Source: Streptomyces sp. NRRL F-5122 (GTDB lineage: Bacteria; Actinomycetota; Actinomycetes; Streptomycetales; Streptomycetaceae). From it: DNA of 64,000 nucleotides. Within the stretch, counting starts at the first letter, position 1; each line of letters starts with the position of its first letter. The notes under the pieces are model-generated. The model ran no database searches. It worked only from the letters and a program-made list of their open reading frames with translations, and was not told where the DNA came from. Location of the stretch: assembly GCF_001507435.1 (NCBI RefSeq), contig NZ_LMWH01000239.1, positions 1-64,000 of the forward strand, in the 5' to 3' direction. Position numbers and translations under genes: made by a program. This document shows positions 1 through 8,783 of this stretch, piece after piece.

Positions 1-104
1 TCGGTGGGCTGCTGCTGTGCGGAGCCCTTGCCCATGTCGGACAGCCCCTCCAGCATCCACGCCCGCAGCCGGCTCGCGGGTGGTGGGTGTTCGGTGGTGT
101 CCAT
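1..104 (-). CDS. N-terminal fragment of a minus-strand gene leaving the window (possible permease)
   Basis: Reading the minus strand from 104 gives ATG and 34 open codons (MDTTEHPPPASRLRAW then MLEGLSDMGKG) running off the left edge. A GGAGAG ribosome-binding site lies about 8 nt upstream. The residues around SDMGK resemble, from memory, the cytoplasmic N-terminus of an APC-type amino acid permease common in Streptomyces, but only 34 residues are visible and no membrane segment is included. The open frame and RBS are solid; the function is a guess. Confidence 0.55.
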   Translation of the reverse strand, partial: MDTTEHPPPASRLRAWMLEGLSDMGKGSAQQQPT

Positions 105-632
105 CGGCGCGCTCTCCTGGCGTACGGTTCCGGCCGACGAAGAGACCGAATTCCAGCGTAGGCAGAGACCGATCAGGGGGCCTGCGGACAGCGCCCGGAT
201 GGCGTCATCCAAGGTGCGGTGCGCTGGGACCGGCAGTCGGCGGCAAGTGCCCCGCCGGCCGACGGGACCCGGAGCGCGTCTCGTGGCGGGGACAACCACC
301 CTCGGGTGCGGCCGAGTTGGCCTCCGTAGCGGGCGAGCACCGGCGCCGACCTGCGGCGCACGGATCCGTCGAGGTGCCGAAGGCGGTCCGCACGCTCGCG
401 CCGAGGGCGTCGACGGCCGGTGTGAAGTGAAGCCGACGTAAGAAAGTCGGGCGTCATGATTACCCGAACGACCTGGTGAAATCACTTAAAGTGGCGATCT
501 TCGGGCCCGTCTCGTTACTGCAATCCAGTGACAGACAGGTCGCCGCCCGCTCGGCTCCGTGGAAGCCTCAGTGGTGCGCGCAAGGTGGGGGAATCCGTCA
601 GTGGGGGATCCGTCACAGTACAGGAGACAACA
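105..632. other. Intergenic region, about 530 bp
   Basis: No convincing gene is seen; the open frames here have no RBS and no recognisable family. The region must hold divergent promoters for the gene leaving at 104 and the secreted protein starting at 633. The right part (about 440-520) is less GC-rich and contains a short perfect dyad CACTT-A-AAGTG at 483-493, a possible operator. No RNA gene is recognisable. Confidence 0.5.
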
Positions 633-1046
633 GTGAAGTCCTCACTTCGCACCCGTTCCGCCCGTCTGCTCCCCGTTGGTGCGCTGTCCGTCGCGCTGCT
701 GGCCACCGGCGCTGCCGGCGCCTTCGCCGCCCCGGCGACACAGCACAGCGCGACCACGGTGAAGACCGCGACGATGGTCTCGATCAGTGTCAACGCCTCC
801 AGGACCGAACTCCAGTCCGGTGAGTCGGTGACGTTCACGGGCGCCGCGACGGGTCTGAGGATAGGTGACGCCCTGTCGCTCCAGCGGTTCGACGGCACCA
901 AGTGGGTGACCGTGAAGACCGTCAAGGTCGACCAGGCCAACAACTACACCTTCATGGCCACGAAGCTCACCACCAGGGGCTCGGAGAGGTTCCGGGTGAG
1001 CCATGGCGCGACGGTTTCGCCGACGGTGATCGTCAGCGTGAAGTGA
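633..1046 (+). CDS. Small secreted protein with a beta-rich, Ig-like domain
   Basis: 137 residues. The GTG at 633 is chosen because AGGAGA sits 5 nt before it; upstream in-frame starts have no such site. Residues 1-34 are a Sec signal peptide (Arg-rich start, Leu/Ala core, AFA-AP cleavage site). The mature part is about 100 residues with alternating hydrophobic/polar strands and the pattern SGESVTFTG...RFDGTKWVTVKTV, as seen in small bacterial Ig-like secreted proteins that wrap or bind polymers. There are no cysteines in the mature part and no catalytic motif. Function unknown; probably exported and free or wall-associated. It is transcribed alone, followed by two hairpins. Confidence 0.75.
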   Translation: MKSSLRTRSARLLPVGALSVALLATGAAGAFAAPATQHSATTVKTATMVSISVNASRTELQSGESVTFTGAATGLRIGDALSLQRFDGTKWVTVKTVKVDQANNYTFMATKLTTRGSERFRVSHGATVSPTVIVSVK

Positions 1047-1087
1047 CGCCACACGTCACGGTGTTCGTCACCGTGAAGTGACGCCAC
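1037..1087. repeat. 16-bp direct repeat with intervening hairpin at the 3' end of the secreted-protein gene
   Basis: CGTGAAGTGACGCCAC occurs twice, at 1037-1052 and 1072-1087. The first copy contains the last sense codons and stop of the upstream gene. Between and overlapping the copies, TCACGGTG (1056-1063) pairs with CACCGTGA (1069-1076) around a TTCGT loop. Confidence 0.85.
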
Positions 1088-1093
1088 GAGGTC

Positions 1094-1123
1094 GAGGGGC
1101 GTCCCGTCTTCGGGGCGCCCCTC
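1094..1123. terminator. Hairpin terminator between convergent genes
   Basis: GAGGGGCGTCCCG (1094-1106) pairs with CGGGGCGCCCCTC (1111-1123) around TCTT; 13 bp with one G-T wobble. It lies between the secreted-protein gene (+) and the minus-strand gene ending at 1182. There is no U-tract, as is usual for Streptomyces. Confidence 0.75.
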
Positions 1124-1181
1124 CTCCGTGGACCGGCAGCGTCATGGCCCGGCTCGGGGCAGCGCGGTCAGGAGCTCCGGA

Positions 1182-1613
1182 TCAGGGCCACACCAGGCAG
1201 TACGGCTGATGCCCGGCCTCGTGCAGGCGATGGCTGAAATCCTGCCACTCGTGCAGCAGCTGGTAGACGTTGAACGCGTCCCGGGGTCCGCCCCGGTCGG
1301 GAACCGTCGACCAGATGAACGCCGCCGCGCCCACCGCCTCCTCGCCTATGCCGCGTATGGGGTCCACGACCGTCATGGGGAGCTTGACCACCGCGTAATC
1401 GGGGTGCAGGACCACCAGTTCCAGCGGCGGGACCTTGTGCAGCGGGACGCCCTCGATGCCCGTGAGGACCATCGCCGCCATGGTCTCCGGCTTGATCTTG
1501 GTGAACATGCCGCCCATGCCGAGCTCGTCACCGCCGAGCTCCTCGGGACGCATCGAGATCGGGACCCGGGCCGCGGTGGCGCCGTCCGGCGCACCGAAGT
1601 ATTTGTACGTCAC
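1182..1613 (-). CDS. Conserved hypothetical protein, about 143 aa
   Basis: No family recognised with certainty. From the GTG at 1613 (TYKYFGAPDG...), preceded by a G-rich RBS-like stretch, the product is 143 residues; an in-frame ATG at 1688 would add 25. It is a soluble, acidic protein without signal peptide or membrane segment. It contains hydrophobic strand patterns (LELVVLHPDYAVVKLPM) and a C-terminal part rich in aromatic and histidine residues (QLLHEWQDFSHRLHEAG). The frame is uninterrupted and has coding-like codon use. It is convergent with the secreted-protein gene and divergent from hemL. Confidence 0.7.
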   Translation of the reverse strand: MTYKYFGAPDGATAARVPISMRPEELGGDELGMGGMFTKIKPETMAAMVLTGIEGVPLHKVPPLELVVLHPDYAVVKLPMTVVDPIRGIGEEAVGAAAFIWSTVPDRGGPRDAFNVYQLLHEWQDFSHRLHEAGHQPYCLVWP

Positions 1614-1983
1614 CCCCACCCGGCCACCATTCCCGCTCCCAGACCCGAGTCGATCAACCCTACGGTTCGCATGGTCCATGCCATCCATACGTGACAGCCG
1701 GTCGATCCGCTCAGCTCCGCCCTGCGCGCTCTGCGCCTGGCGTCTCTCGCTCGTCTCTTCCGCGTCGCGCCGGTGCCTTCCCCGCCGGGCACGCCGAGGA
1801 CCGAGGTCATCGGTCCCCTCGCCCAGTCCGCCACCGCGATGCATATCTCCACCCGAGTGCTTTTCTAGGACGCGTGGCCCCCGCCGCGCAACCCGATCAT
1901 CGTGTCAGTGACCTCCCCCACGGCCGCCCGCCGAAACGTGCGTTCAAACACCTCTCCGCGGGATCTTTGCGGGCTCTGACACC

Positions 1984-3303
1984 ATGGCTTGTGTGAGCTA
2001 TCCGTACGAAGCCCCAGTTTCGCAGACTCTTTTCGAGCGCGCGTCGGCCGTCACGCCGGGCGGCGTGAACTCTCCGGTGCGCGCCTTCCGCGCCGTGGGC
2101 GGTACGCCCCGGTTCATGGTGTCCGGTGACGGTCCCTATCTGACCGATGCCGACGGGCGCGAATATGTTGATCTTGTTTGTTCCTGGGGGCCCATGATTC
2201 TCGGGCATTCCCACCCCGAGGTGACCGCCGCCGTACAGGAGGCGGTCTCGCGCGGTACCTCCTTCGGCACGCCCGGTGAGGGCGAGGTCGCGCTCGCCGA
2301 GGAGATCGTCGCCCGGGTCGCGCCCGTGGCGCAGGTGCGGCTCGTCTCCAGCGGGACGGAAGCCACGATGTCAGCGATCCGGCTGGCCCGCGGATTCACC
2401 CGCAGGGCCAAGGTGATCAAATTCGCCGGCTGCTATCACGGGCACGTCGATTCGCTGCTGGCGGCCGCCGGGTCCGGAGTGGCCACGTTCGCCCTGCCCG
2501 ACACCCCCGGAGTCACCGGCGCCCAGGCCGGGGACACCGTTGTTCTCCCGTACAACGACCTCGAGGCCGTCCGCGCCGCCTTCTCCGCTCATCCCGGAGA
2601 GATCGCCTGCGTGATCACCGAGGCCTCTCCCGGGAACATGGGCGTCGTGCCGCCGCTGCCCGGGTTCAACCAGGGCCTGAAGGACCTCTGCCGGGAGAAC
2701 GGCGCCCTGTACATCTCCGACGAGGTCATGACCGGATTCCGGACCAGCAGGGCCGGCTGGTACGGAATCGACGGGGTCGAGCCCGACCTCATGACCTTCG
2801 GCAAGGTCATGGGCGGAGGCTTCCCCGCCGCGGCCTTCGGCGGACGCGCGGACGTCATGGCGCACCTCGCCCCGGCCGGACCCGTGTACCAGGCGGGCAC
2901 CCTCTCCGGGAATCCGGTCGCCACCGCCGCCGGCCTCGCCCAACTGCGGCTGCTCGACGACGCCGCGTACGCCAAGGTCGACGCGGTCTCCGCTGAGATC
3001 CGTACGCTCGTCACCGACGCGCTGACCAAGGAAGGCGTGGAGCACCGGCTCCAGAGCGCGTCCAACATGTTCTCCGTGTTCTTCACCGATCGCCCCGTGC
3101 ACAACTACGAGGACGCCAAGAGCCAGGAGTCCTTCCGGTTCACGGCCTTCTTCCACTCCCTTCTCTCCCAGGGTGTCTATCTGCCACCCTCGTCCTTCGA
3201 ATCCTGGTTCGTCTCCACCGCCCACGACGAGCGCGCGATCCAGCGGATCGCCGACGCCCTTCCCGCGGCGGCCCGTGCAGCAGCGGAGGCCACGGCAGCA
3301 TGA
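1984..3303 (+). CDS. hemL: Glutamate-1-semialdehyde 2,1-aminomutase
   Basis: PLP enzyme (EC 5.4.3.8) converting glutamate-1-semialdehyde to 5-aminolevulinate, the last step of the C5 route to heme, siroheme and B12. 439 residues, normal length. Diagnostic features: N-terminal [10 protein letters not shown], the [16 protein letters not shown] segment, [15 protein letters not shown] (PLP phosphate binding), [15 protein letters not shown], and the Schiff-base lysine K274 in [11 protein letters not shown]. The start at 1984 has no clear Shine-Dalgarno; a GTG at 1993 is an alternative, so the N-terminus is uncertain by three residues. Its stop overlaps the next start by 4 nt (ATGA), so the two genes are co-translated. 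Heme supply fits the cytochrome c genes downstream. Confidence 0.97.
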   Translation: MACVSYPYEAPVSQTLFERASAVTPGGVNSPVRAFRAVGGTPRFMVSGDGPYLTDADGREYVDLVCSWGPMILGHSHPEVTAAVQEAVSRGTSFGTPGEGEVALAEEIVARVAPVAQVRLVSSGTEATMSAIRLARGFTRRAKVIKFAGCYHGHVDSLLAAAGSGVATFALPDTPGVTGAQAGDTVVLPYNDLEAVRAAFSAHPGEIACVITEASPGNMGVVPPLPGFNQGLKDLCRENGALYISDEVMTGFRTSRAGWYGIDGVEPDLMTFGKVMGGGFPAAAFGGRADVMAHLAPAGPVYQAGTLSGNPVATAAGLAQLRLLDDAAYAKVDAVSAEIRTLVTDALTKEGVEHRLQSASNMFSVFFTDRPVHNYEDAKSQESFRFTAFFHSLLSQGVYLPPSSFESWFVSTAHDERAIQRIADALPAAARAAAEATAA

Positions 3304-3974
3304 GTGACATCACCGTCGTCCACCTGATGCGTCACGGGGAGGTCGCCAACCCGGACGGCGTTCTGTACGGGCGGCTCCCCGGCTACCACCTGTCCGAACT
3401 GGGGCGGCAGATGGCCGAGCGGGTCGCCGAGCACCTGTCCTCCCGTGACATCACCCATGTCGTCGCCTCCCCGCTGGAGCGGGCGCAGGAGACGGCCACC
3501 CCGATCGCCAAGGCGCACGGGCTCGACCTCGCCGCCGACGAGCGGCTCATCGAGGCCGAGAACGTCTTCCAGGGCAAGACCTTCGGGGTCGGGGACGGCG
3601 CGCTGCGGCGGCCGGAGAACTGGAAGCACCTGGTCAACCCGTTCAAGCCGTCCTGGGGCGAGCCCTATGTGGACCAGGTCGTGCGGATGATCGGGGCGCT
3701 GGACGCCGCCAAGGACGCGGCGCGCGGGCACGAGGCCGTCTGTGTCAGCCATCAGCTGCCGATCTGGATCGTGCGCAGTTTCGTGGAGAAGCGGCGCCTG
3801 TGGCACGATCCGCGCAAGCGGCAGTGCACGCTCGCCTCGCTGACGACGTTCACGTACCAGGGCGACAAGATCGTGTCGGTCGGCTACACCGAGCCGGCCC
3901 GGGACCTGGTTCCGGCCCATCTGCTGGCCGGGGCCAAGCCCGTGAAGGGCAAGGACAAGGCCTTCGGGGCCTGA
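3300..3974 (+). CDS. Histidine phosphatase (phosphoglycerate-mutase-like) family protein
   Basis: 224 residues, branch 1 of the histidine phosphatase superfamily. The phospho-acceptor motif LMRHGE lies at about residues 10-15. Other expected features are the second arginine in [12 protein letters not shown], the acidic E ([11 protein letters not shown]), and the second catalytic histidine in [10 protein letters not shown]. Members range from cofactor-dependent mutases to phosphatases of sugar phosphates or nucleotides; the substrate cannot be read from sequence. The 4-nt overlap with hemL implies one operon, an arrangement I recall in other streptomycetes. Confidence 0.9.
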   Translation: MSDITVVHLMRHGEVANPDGVLYGRLPGYHLSELGRQMAERVAEHLSSRDITHVVASPLERAQETATPIAKAHGLDLAADERLIEAENVFQGKTFGVGDGALRRPENWKHLVNPFKPSWGEPYVDQVVRMIGALDAAKDAARGHEAVCVSHQLPIWIVRSFVEKRRLWHDPRKRQCTLASLTTFTYQGDKIVSVGYTEPARDLVPAHLLAGAKPVKGKDKAFGA

Positions 3975-4015
3975 GCCGTACGGGCGGTCCCGACCGACCG
4001 GGGCCGGGTGGTGGA

Positions 4016-4039
4016 GGCGTGCGCCGTTGGGCGCACGCC
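4016..4039 (+). terminator. Hairpin terminator after the hemL operon
   Basis: Perfect 9-bp stem GGCGTGCGC (4016-4024) / GCGCACGCC (4031-4039) with loop CGTTGG, 42 nt after the histidine-phosphatase stop codon. It separates the hemL pair from the lipoprotein gene. Confidence 0.75.
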
Positions 4040-4201
4040 CTGCACCAGGACGTACGTTTCGTCACAAGTCGTACGCAAGTCCGTCATCCAGCCGTATCTT
4101 CGTAAAATCCGCGACACATCAGCGGCTTGAGCGGAACCTTTGTCTCCGACGCGCCCTCTCACTGTGTGACCGCTGAGAGCGCGCTATGAGACGAGGACGG
4201 G

Positions 4202-5506
4202 ATGCGGGAGATCAGCCGCCGAGGATTGATGGGACTCGGTGCCGGTGCGGCGGCCGCCATGGGACTGGCCGCGTGCGGCTCCCAGTCGCATGACGGCGCG
4301 AGCCCGGGACGCGGTTCCGGCAAGGGGGGCTCCGCTGATGCCGGGAGCTCCCGCCCCAGCCCCAGGCCCACCGCCACCGCGCACCTCCTCGGTGACGGTT
4401 CCACCTCCGACACCGGCAAGCAGCCCAACCAGCCGGACAAGCCGCGGCCCCTGGAACCGGGTGAGATGCCGCCGCAGTTCGTCGTCTTCTCCTGGGACGG
4501 CGCCGGCGAGGTCGGCAACGGTCTCTTCCCGCGCTTCCTCGACCTCGCCAAGGAGCACGGCGCCCACATGACCTTCTTCCTCTCCGGGCTCTATCTGCTG
4601 CCCGAGTCGAAGAAGCGTCTGTACCTGCCTCCGAACAACGCGCCGGGCGCCTCCGACATCGGTTATCTGACGGACGCGCACGTGCGCGCCACCCTGGAGA
4701 ACGTCCACCGGGCCTGGCTCGAGGGCCATGAGATAGGCACCCACTTCAACGGCCACTTCTGCTCCGGCTTCGGCACGGTCGGTAACTGGACGCCCAAGCA
4801 GTGGCGCAGCGAGATCGCCCAGGCCAAGTCCTTCGTCAAGGAGTGGCGCACCAACACCGGCTTCACGGATCTGCCGGCCCTGCCCTTCGACTACGACAAG
4901 GAACTGATCGGCGGTCGCACGCCCTGCCTCCTCGGCCAGGACAACCTGCTGCCGACGGCCCGCGAGCTGGGCTGGCGCTACGACGCCTCCTCGCCCGGCG
5001 GCCGGCAGCGCTGGCCGGTGAAGCGGCAGGGACTGTGGGACTTCCCGCTCCAGTTGATCCCGTTCCCCGGGCACACCTTCGAAGTCCTGTCGATGGACTA
5101 CAACATGCTCGCCAACCAGTCGATCAGGACGACACAGGCGCCCTCGTACAACTACCCGGGCTGGCGCACTCAGGCGGCGAACGCCTACATATCCGGATTC
5201 AAGCGGGCATATGAGACAAATCGCGCGCCCTACTTCATAGGCAACCACTTCGAGCACTGGAACGGCGGCATATACATGGACGCCGTCGAAGAGGCGTTCA
5301 AGCACATCGCGCGTGAGAAGGAGAAGGGCGGCGACGTACGGCTCGTGTCCTTCCGGCAGTTCACGGACTGGCTCGACGTCCAGAAGCCCGAGACCGTGCG
5401 CAAGCTGCAGACCCTGGACGTGGGACAGCAGCCGGCGGGTGGCTGGAAGGCGTTCCTCCCGGGCGCAGGGGTGGATGCCTCGAGCACCCCGTCAAACGCC
5501 GCCTGA
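4202..5506 (+). CDS. Tat-type lipoprotein with polysaccharide-deacetylase (NodB-like) fold
   Basis: 434 residues. The N-terminus has a twin-arginine motif (SRRGLMGLG) and a lipobox ending LAAC, giving a lipid-anchored Cys25. A Ser/Pro/Gly-rich linker follows to about residue 90. The remaining 340 residues show the deacetylase landmarks: FSWDGAGE in place of the usual TFDDG (one Asp kept), HEIGTHFNGHF supplying the two metal-ligand histidines, and RYDASSPGG as the third motif. It probably acts on a cell-wall or extracellular polymer; the substrate is unknown. A possible -10 (TAAAAT, 4103-4108) lies 93 nt upstream. It is followed by resA after 66 nt and may be transcribed separately. Confidence 0.82.
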   Translation: MREISRRGLMGLGAGAAAAMGLAACGSQSHDGASPGRGSGKGGSADAGSSRPSPRPTATAHLLGDGSTSDTGKQPNQPDKPRPLEPGEMPPQFVVFSWDGAGEVGNGLFPRFLDLAKEHGAHMTFFLSGLYLLPESKKRLYLPPNNAPGASDIGYLTDAHVRATLENVHRAWLEGHEIGTHFNGHFCSGFGTVGNWTPKQWRSEIAQAKSFVKEWRTNTGFTDLPALPFDYDKELIGGRTPCLLGQDNLLPTARELGWRYDASSPGGRQRWPVKRQGLWDFPLQLIPFPGHTFEVLSMDYNMLANQSIRTTQAPSYNYPGWRTQAANAYISGFKRAYETNRAPYFIGNHFEHWNGGIYMDAVEEAFKHIAREKEKGGDVRLVSFRQFTDWLDVQKPETVRKLQTLDVGQQPAGGWKAFLPGAGVDASSTPSNAA

Positions 5507-5555
5507 AATGCGCTTTTCCACCCGCAAGGGGGGTGCGCAAGATCCCCGGATCGGA

Positions 5556-5575
5556 CATGCGAAACTTTTCACATG
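5556..5575 (+). promoter_or_regulatory. Rex-like inverted repeat overlapping the resA start codon
   Basis: CATGCGAAAC directly abuts TTTTCACATG: eight of ten half-site positions are symmetric. The core TGCGAAACTTTTCACA (5558-5573) matches the remembered Streptomyces Rex operator TGTGAACnnnTTCACA at 11 of 13 defined positions. It ends on the A of the resA ATG (5573), so a bound repressor would block transcription or initiation. Assignment to Rex is inference. Confidence 0.45.
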
Positions 5576-6208
5576 AGTGCCGCCCGCCGCACCCCCCAGC
5601 GCCTGAACCGCACCCGTGACCGCAGCCGCCGACGCGCCGCCCTGGCCACCGCCGGAGCCGCCGTCGCCGCGTTCGTCCTGTCGGCCTGCGGATCCGGTGG
5701 CACGTCCGGGGGTTCCGGCAACACCAACTTCATCACCGGCAAGGACGGCATCGCGACCGTCAAGCAGGGTGAGCGGTCCGCCGCCCCGGACCTGTCCGGC
5801 AGCACGATCGACGGCAAGCAGCTCGACGTCGCCGACTACAAGGGCAAGGTCGTCGTCATCAACGTCTGGGGCTCCTGGTGCCCGCCGTGCCGCGCCGAGG
5901 CGTCGAACTTCGTCAAGGTCGCCAAGGACATGGAGGGCAAGGGCGTCCAGTTCGTCGGCATCAACACCCGTGACACCAGCACACAGCCGGCCCGTGCCTT
6001 CGAGAAGCAGTACGGGGTCACCTATCCGAGCCTGTACGACCCGACCGGCAAGTTGATGCTCCGCTTCGCGAAGGGCACGCTCAACCCGCAGGCGATCCCC
6101 TCCACACTGGTCATCGACCGGGAGGGGAAGGTCGCCGCGCGCACGCTCCAGGCCCTCAGCGAGGACAAGCTGCGCGAGATGCTCGCCCCGGTCGTCGCGG
6201 AGAAGTGA
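5573..6208 (+). CDS. resA: ResA-like membrane-anchored thiol-disulfide oxidoreductase
   Basis: 211 residues. A positively charged N-terminus and a lipobox (VLSAC, Cys39) make it a lipoprotein facing outside. The thioredoxin fold carries WCPPC with Cys103 and Cys106, and the cis-Pro region IPSTLVID. It reduces the disulfide of apocytochrome c CXXCH motifs so that heme can be ligated, taking electrons from CcdA encoded next. It is first in a four-gene cluster resA-ccdA-resB-ccsB with spacing of 1 nt, 3 nt and a 4-nt overlap. The ATG at 5573 lacks a Shine-Dalgarno and sits within an inverted repeat. Confidence 0.93.
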   Translation: MSAARRTPQRLNRTRDRSRRRAALATAGAAVAAFVLSACGSGGTSGGSGNTNFITGKDGIATVKQGERSAAPDLSGSTIDGKQLDVADYKGKVVVINVWGSWCPPCRAEASNFVKVAKDMEGKGVQFVGINTRDTSTQPARAFEKQYGVTYPSLYDPTGKLMLRFAKGTLNPQAIPSTLVIDREGKVAARTLQALSEDKLREMLAPVVAEK

Positions 6209-6209
6209 C

Positions 6210-6983
6210 GTGAGCGCAGTGTCCACGCTCGCCGCGGCCACCGACCCGAACCAGACCGTTCTCAACGGGGCGCTGCTGGTCGCGCTGCCCGTCGCCCTCC
6301 TCGGCGGCCTCGTCTCGTTCTTCTCCCCGTGCGTCCTGCCGCTCGTACCCGGTTACCTCTCCTATGTGACCGGCGTCACGGGCACCGACCTCGCCGAGGC
6401 CCGGCGCGGCCGGATGGTCGCGGGTGCCTCCTTGTTCGTGCTCGGCTTCACGGCCGTGTTCGTCTCCAGCGGCGCGCTGTTCGGCTACTTCGGCCAGACG
6501 CTGCAGGAGCACAACGCCACCCTGTCCAAGGTGCTCGGCGCCCTGATGATCGTGCTGGGCGTGTTCTTCATGGGGCTGATGCCCTGGCTCACCCAGCGCG
6601 AGTTCCGCTTCCACAAGCGGCCGGCCACCGGCCTGGTGGGCGCACCCCTTCTCGGCGCGTTGTTCGGCATCGGCTGGACTCCGTGCATCGGGCCCACGCT
6701 CGCCTCCGTACTGGCGCTCTCCTCCGACCAGGCGAGCGCCGGACGCGGGGCCGTACTGACCGTCGCCTACTGCCTCGGTCTGGGAGTGCCCTTCGTCCTC
6801 GCCGCCGTCGCCTTCCGCAAGGCGCTCGGCGCCTTCGGATGGGTCAAGCGCCACTATGTCTGGGTGATGCGTATCGGCGGCACCATGATGATCGTGACCG
6901 GCCTGCTGCTGCTGACGGGCGCCTGGGACGGCATCGTCCAGCAGATGCAGAGCTGGTCCAACGGCTTCACGGTGGGGATCTGA
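6210..6983 (+). CDS. ccdA: CcdA-type transmembrane electron-transfer protein
   Basis: 257 residues, GTG start 1 nt after the resA stop. Six or more membrane segments. The two redox cysteines sit in the family contexts SPCVLPLVPGYLSY (near residue 36) and GWTPCIGPTL (near residue 162), each followed by a helix-breaking Pro. It carries electrons from cytoplasmic thioredoxin across the membrane to ResA. An N-terminal leader of about 20 residues precedes the first helix. The cysteines and operon position make the assignment firm. Confidence 0.94.
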   Translation: MSAVSTLAAATDPNQTVLNGALLVALPVALLGGLVSFFSPCVLPLVPGYLSYVTGVTGTDLAEARRGRMVAGASLFVLGFTAVFVSSGALFGYFGQTLQEHNATLSKVLGALMIVLGVFFMGLMPWLTQREFRFHKRPATGLVGAPLLGALFGIGWTPCIGPTLASVLALSSDQASAGRGAVLTVAYCLGLGVPFVLAAVAFRKALGAFGWVKRHYVWVMRIGGTMMIVTGLLLLTGAWDGIVQQMQSWSNGFTVGI

Positions 6984-6986
6984 TCC

Positions 6987-8783
6987 ATGAGCGACACACG
7001 GAGCACCGACGTGCACAGCGACGAGAGCCCCGCCAACGGCTCCGAGGCCGACCTCGGCGAGGCCGGCTCGCAACTGTCCACCGCGCCCACCGAGACGGCC
7101 ATGCCCGGTTCGTTCGGCGGCTCCCGCGCCCCCGGACTCCAGGGCTGGGTCACCTGGACAGCGCGCGAGATCATCGGCTGGGGCCGGTGGTTCTGGCGGC
7201 AGTTGACCTCCATGCGGGTCGCGCTGCTCCTGCTGTTCCTGCTCTCGCTCGGGGCGATCCCCGGTTCGCTGATCCCGCAGTCCGGCACCGACGCGCTCAA
7301 GGTGCAGGACTTCCTGGACGCCCACACGACGCTGGGGCCGATCTACGAGAAGCTCGGGCTGTTCCACGTGTACAGCTCGGTGTGGTTCTCGGCGATCTAC
7401 ATCCTGCTGTTCATCTCGCTCATCGGCTGCATCGTGCCGCGCACCTGGCAGTTCGTGGGCCAGCTGAGGGGCCGCCCGCCGGGCGCGCCCAAGCGGCTGA
7501 CCCGGCTGCCCGCCTATGCGACCTGGCGCACCGACGCCGATCCCGAGCAGGTCCGCGAGGCCGCGCTGAAGGTGCTCAAGCGGCGCCGCTTCCGCGCGCA
7601 CGTCACCGGTGACGCGGTCGCAGCCGAGAAGGGCTATCTGCGCGAGGCCGGAAATCTCGCCTTCCATGTCGCCCTCATCGTGATGCTGATCGCCTTCGCC
7701 TGGGGACAGCTCTACAAGTCCGAGGGCAACAAGCTTGTCGTCGAGGGCGACGGGTTCTCCAACACCCTCACCCAGTACGACGACTTCAAGTCCGGCAGCC
7801 TGTTCACCGACGACGATCTGGTGCCGTTCAGCTTCAAGCTGGACCGGTTCACCGGCACCTACGAGCGCAACGGCCCGAACAAGGGCACCCCGCGTACGTA
7901 CGAGGCGGCCATCACCTACAGCGTGGGTGCCTACGGCAAGGACAAGAAGACCACCGTCAGGGTCAACGAGCCGCTGAACATCGGCGATGCGAAGGTCTAC
8001 CTCGTCAGCCACGGGTACGCCCCCACCGTCACCGTCCGCGACGGCAAGGGCGACGTCGTCTTCCAGGGCGCGGTGCCGCTGCTGCCCATCGACTCGAACG
8101 CGACCTCGCAGGGCGCCGTCAAGGTCTACGACGGCTACCGGAACGCCCAGGGGGTGCACGACCAGCTCGGCTTCGCCGCGTTCTTCGTGCCGACCTTCGC
8201 GGGTGCCGGCAAGGGCACGATGTACTCCCAGTTCCCGGGGCTCGACTTCCCGGTGCTCGCGGTGACCGCGTACCACGGGGACCTGGGCGTCAACGCGGGC
8301 ATCCCGCAGAACGTGTACCAGCTGAACACCAAGAACCTGAAGCAGTTCAAGGACGCCAAGGGCAACAAGCTGACGGCACGTCTGCTGCCCGGCGAGAGCA
8401 TGACGCTGCCCGGGGGCAACGGCTCGATCACGTTCGACAAGGACATCAAGGAGTGGGCCGGCTTCCAGGTCGTGCAGCAGCCGGGCAACGGCTGGGCGCT
8501 CGGCGCCGCGCTCGCCGCGATCTTCGGACTGGCCGGCTCCCTGTTCATCCAGCGCCGCCGCGTCTGGGTGCGCGCCACCACGGGGGCCGACGGCGTGACC
8601 GTCGTCGAGATGGCTGGCCTCGGCCGCAGCGAGTCCGCGAAGCTGCCCGAGGAACTGGGCGACCTGGCCGCGCTCGTGCACGACCGGGCACCCACGAAGA
8701 CCGACGAGAAAGACGCCGACCCCGATCAGGAGCCGGGCGCCACAACCCCCGTACCTGCCGCTGAAGGGGCCCAGAAGAAGTGA
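6987..8783 (+). CDS. resB: Cytochrome c biogenesis protein ResB (Ccs1)
   Basis: 598 residues. An acidic cytoplasmic N-terminus of about 65 residues precedes membrane helices at roughly 73-92 (RVALLLLFLLSLGAIPGS), 130-150 and 225-243. A large extracytoplasmic domain (about 245-505) follows, then a final helix at about 500-520 and an acidic tail. With CcsA/CcsB it forms the system II complex that exports heme and ligates it to apocytochrome c. The start follows ccdA by 3 nt and the end overlaps ccsB by 4 nt, so the subunits are translated together. Confidence 0.94.
   Translation: MSDTRSTDVHSDESPANGSEADLGEAGSQLSTAPTETAMPGSFGGSRAPGLQGWVTWTAREIIGWGRWFWRQLTSMRVALLLLFLLSLGAIPGSLIPQSGTDALKVQDFLDAHTTLGPIYEKLGLFHVYSSVWFSAIYILLFISLIGCIVPRTWQFVGQLRGRPPGAPKRLTRLPAYATWRTDADPEQVREAALKVLKRRRFRAHVTGDAVAAEKGYLREAGNLAFHVALIVMLIAFAWGQLYKSEGNKLVVEGDGFSNTLTQYDDFKSGSLFTDDDLVPFSFKLDRFTGTYERNGPNKGTPRTYEAAITYSVGAYGKDKKTTVRVNEPLNIGDAKVYLVSHGYAPTVTVRDGKGDVVFQGAVPLLPIDSNATSQGAVKVYDGYRNAQGVHDQLGFAAFFVPTFAGAGKGTMYSQFPGLDFPVLAVTAYHGDLGVNAGIPQNVYQLNTKNLKQFKDAKGNKLTARLLPGESMTLPGGNGSITFDKDIKEWAGFQVVQQPGNGWALGAALAAIFGLAGSLFIQRRRVWVRATTGADGVTVVEMAGLGRSESAKLPEELGDLAALVHDRAPTKTDEKDADPDQEPGATTPVPAAEGAQKK

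Noticed and set aside
105..632. Small plus and minus frames in the first gap
   Set aside because: No RBS, no family resemblance, Arg/Pro-rich composition.
6156..8681. An 841-codon minus-strand frame opposite ccdA and resB
   Set aside because: Antisense to clear family members; composition is low-complexity Gly/Arg/His/Glu with no domain.
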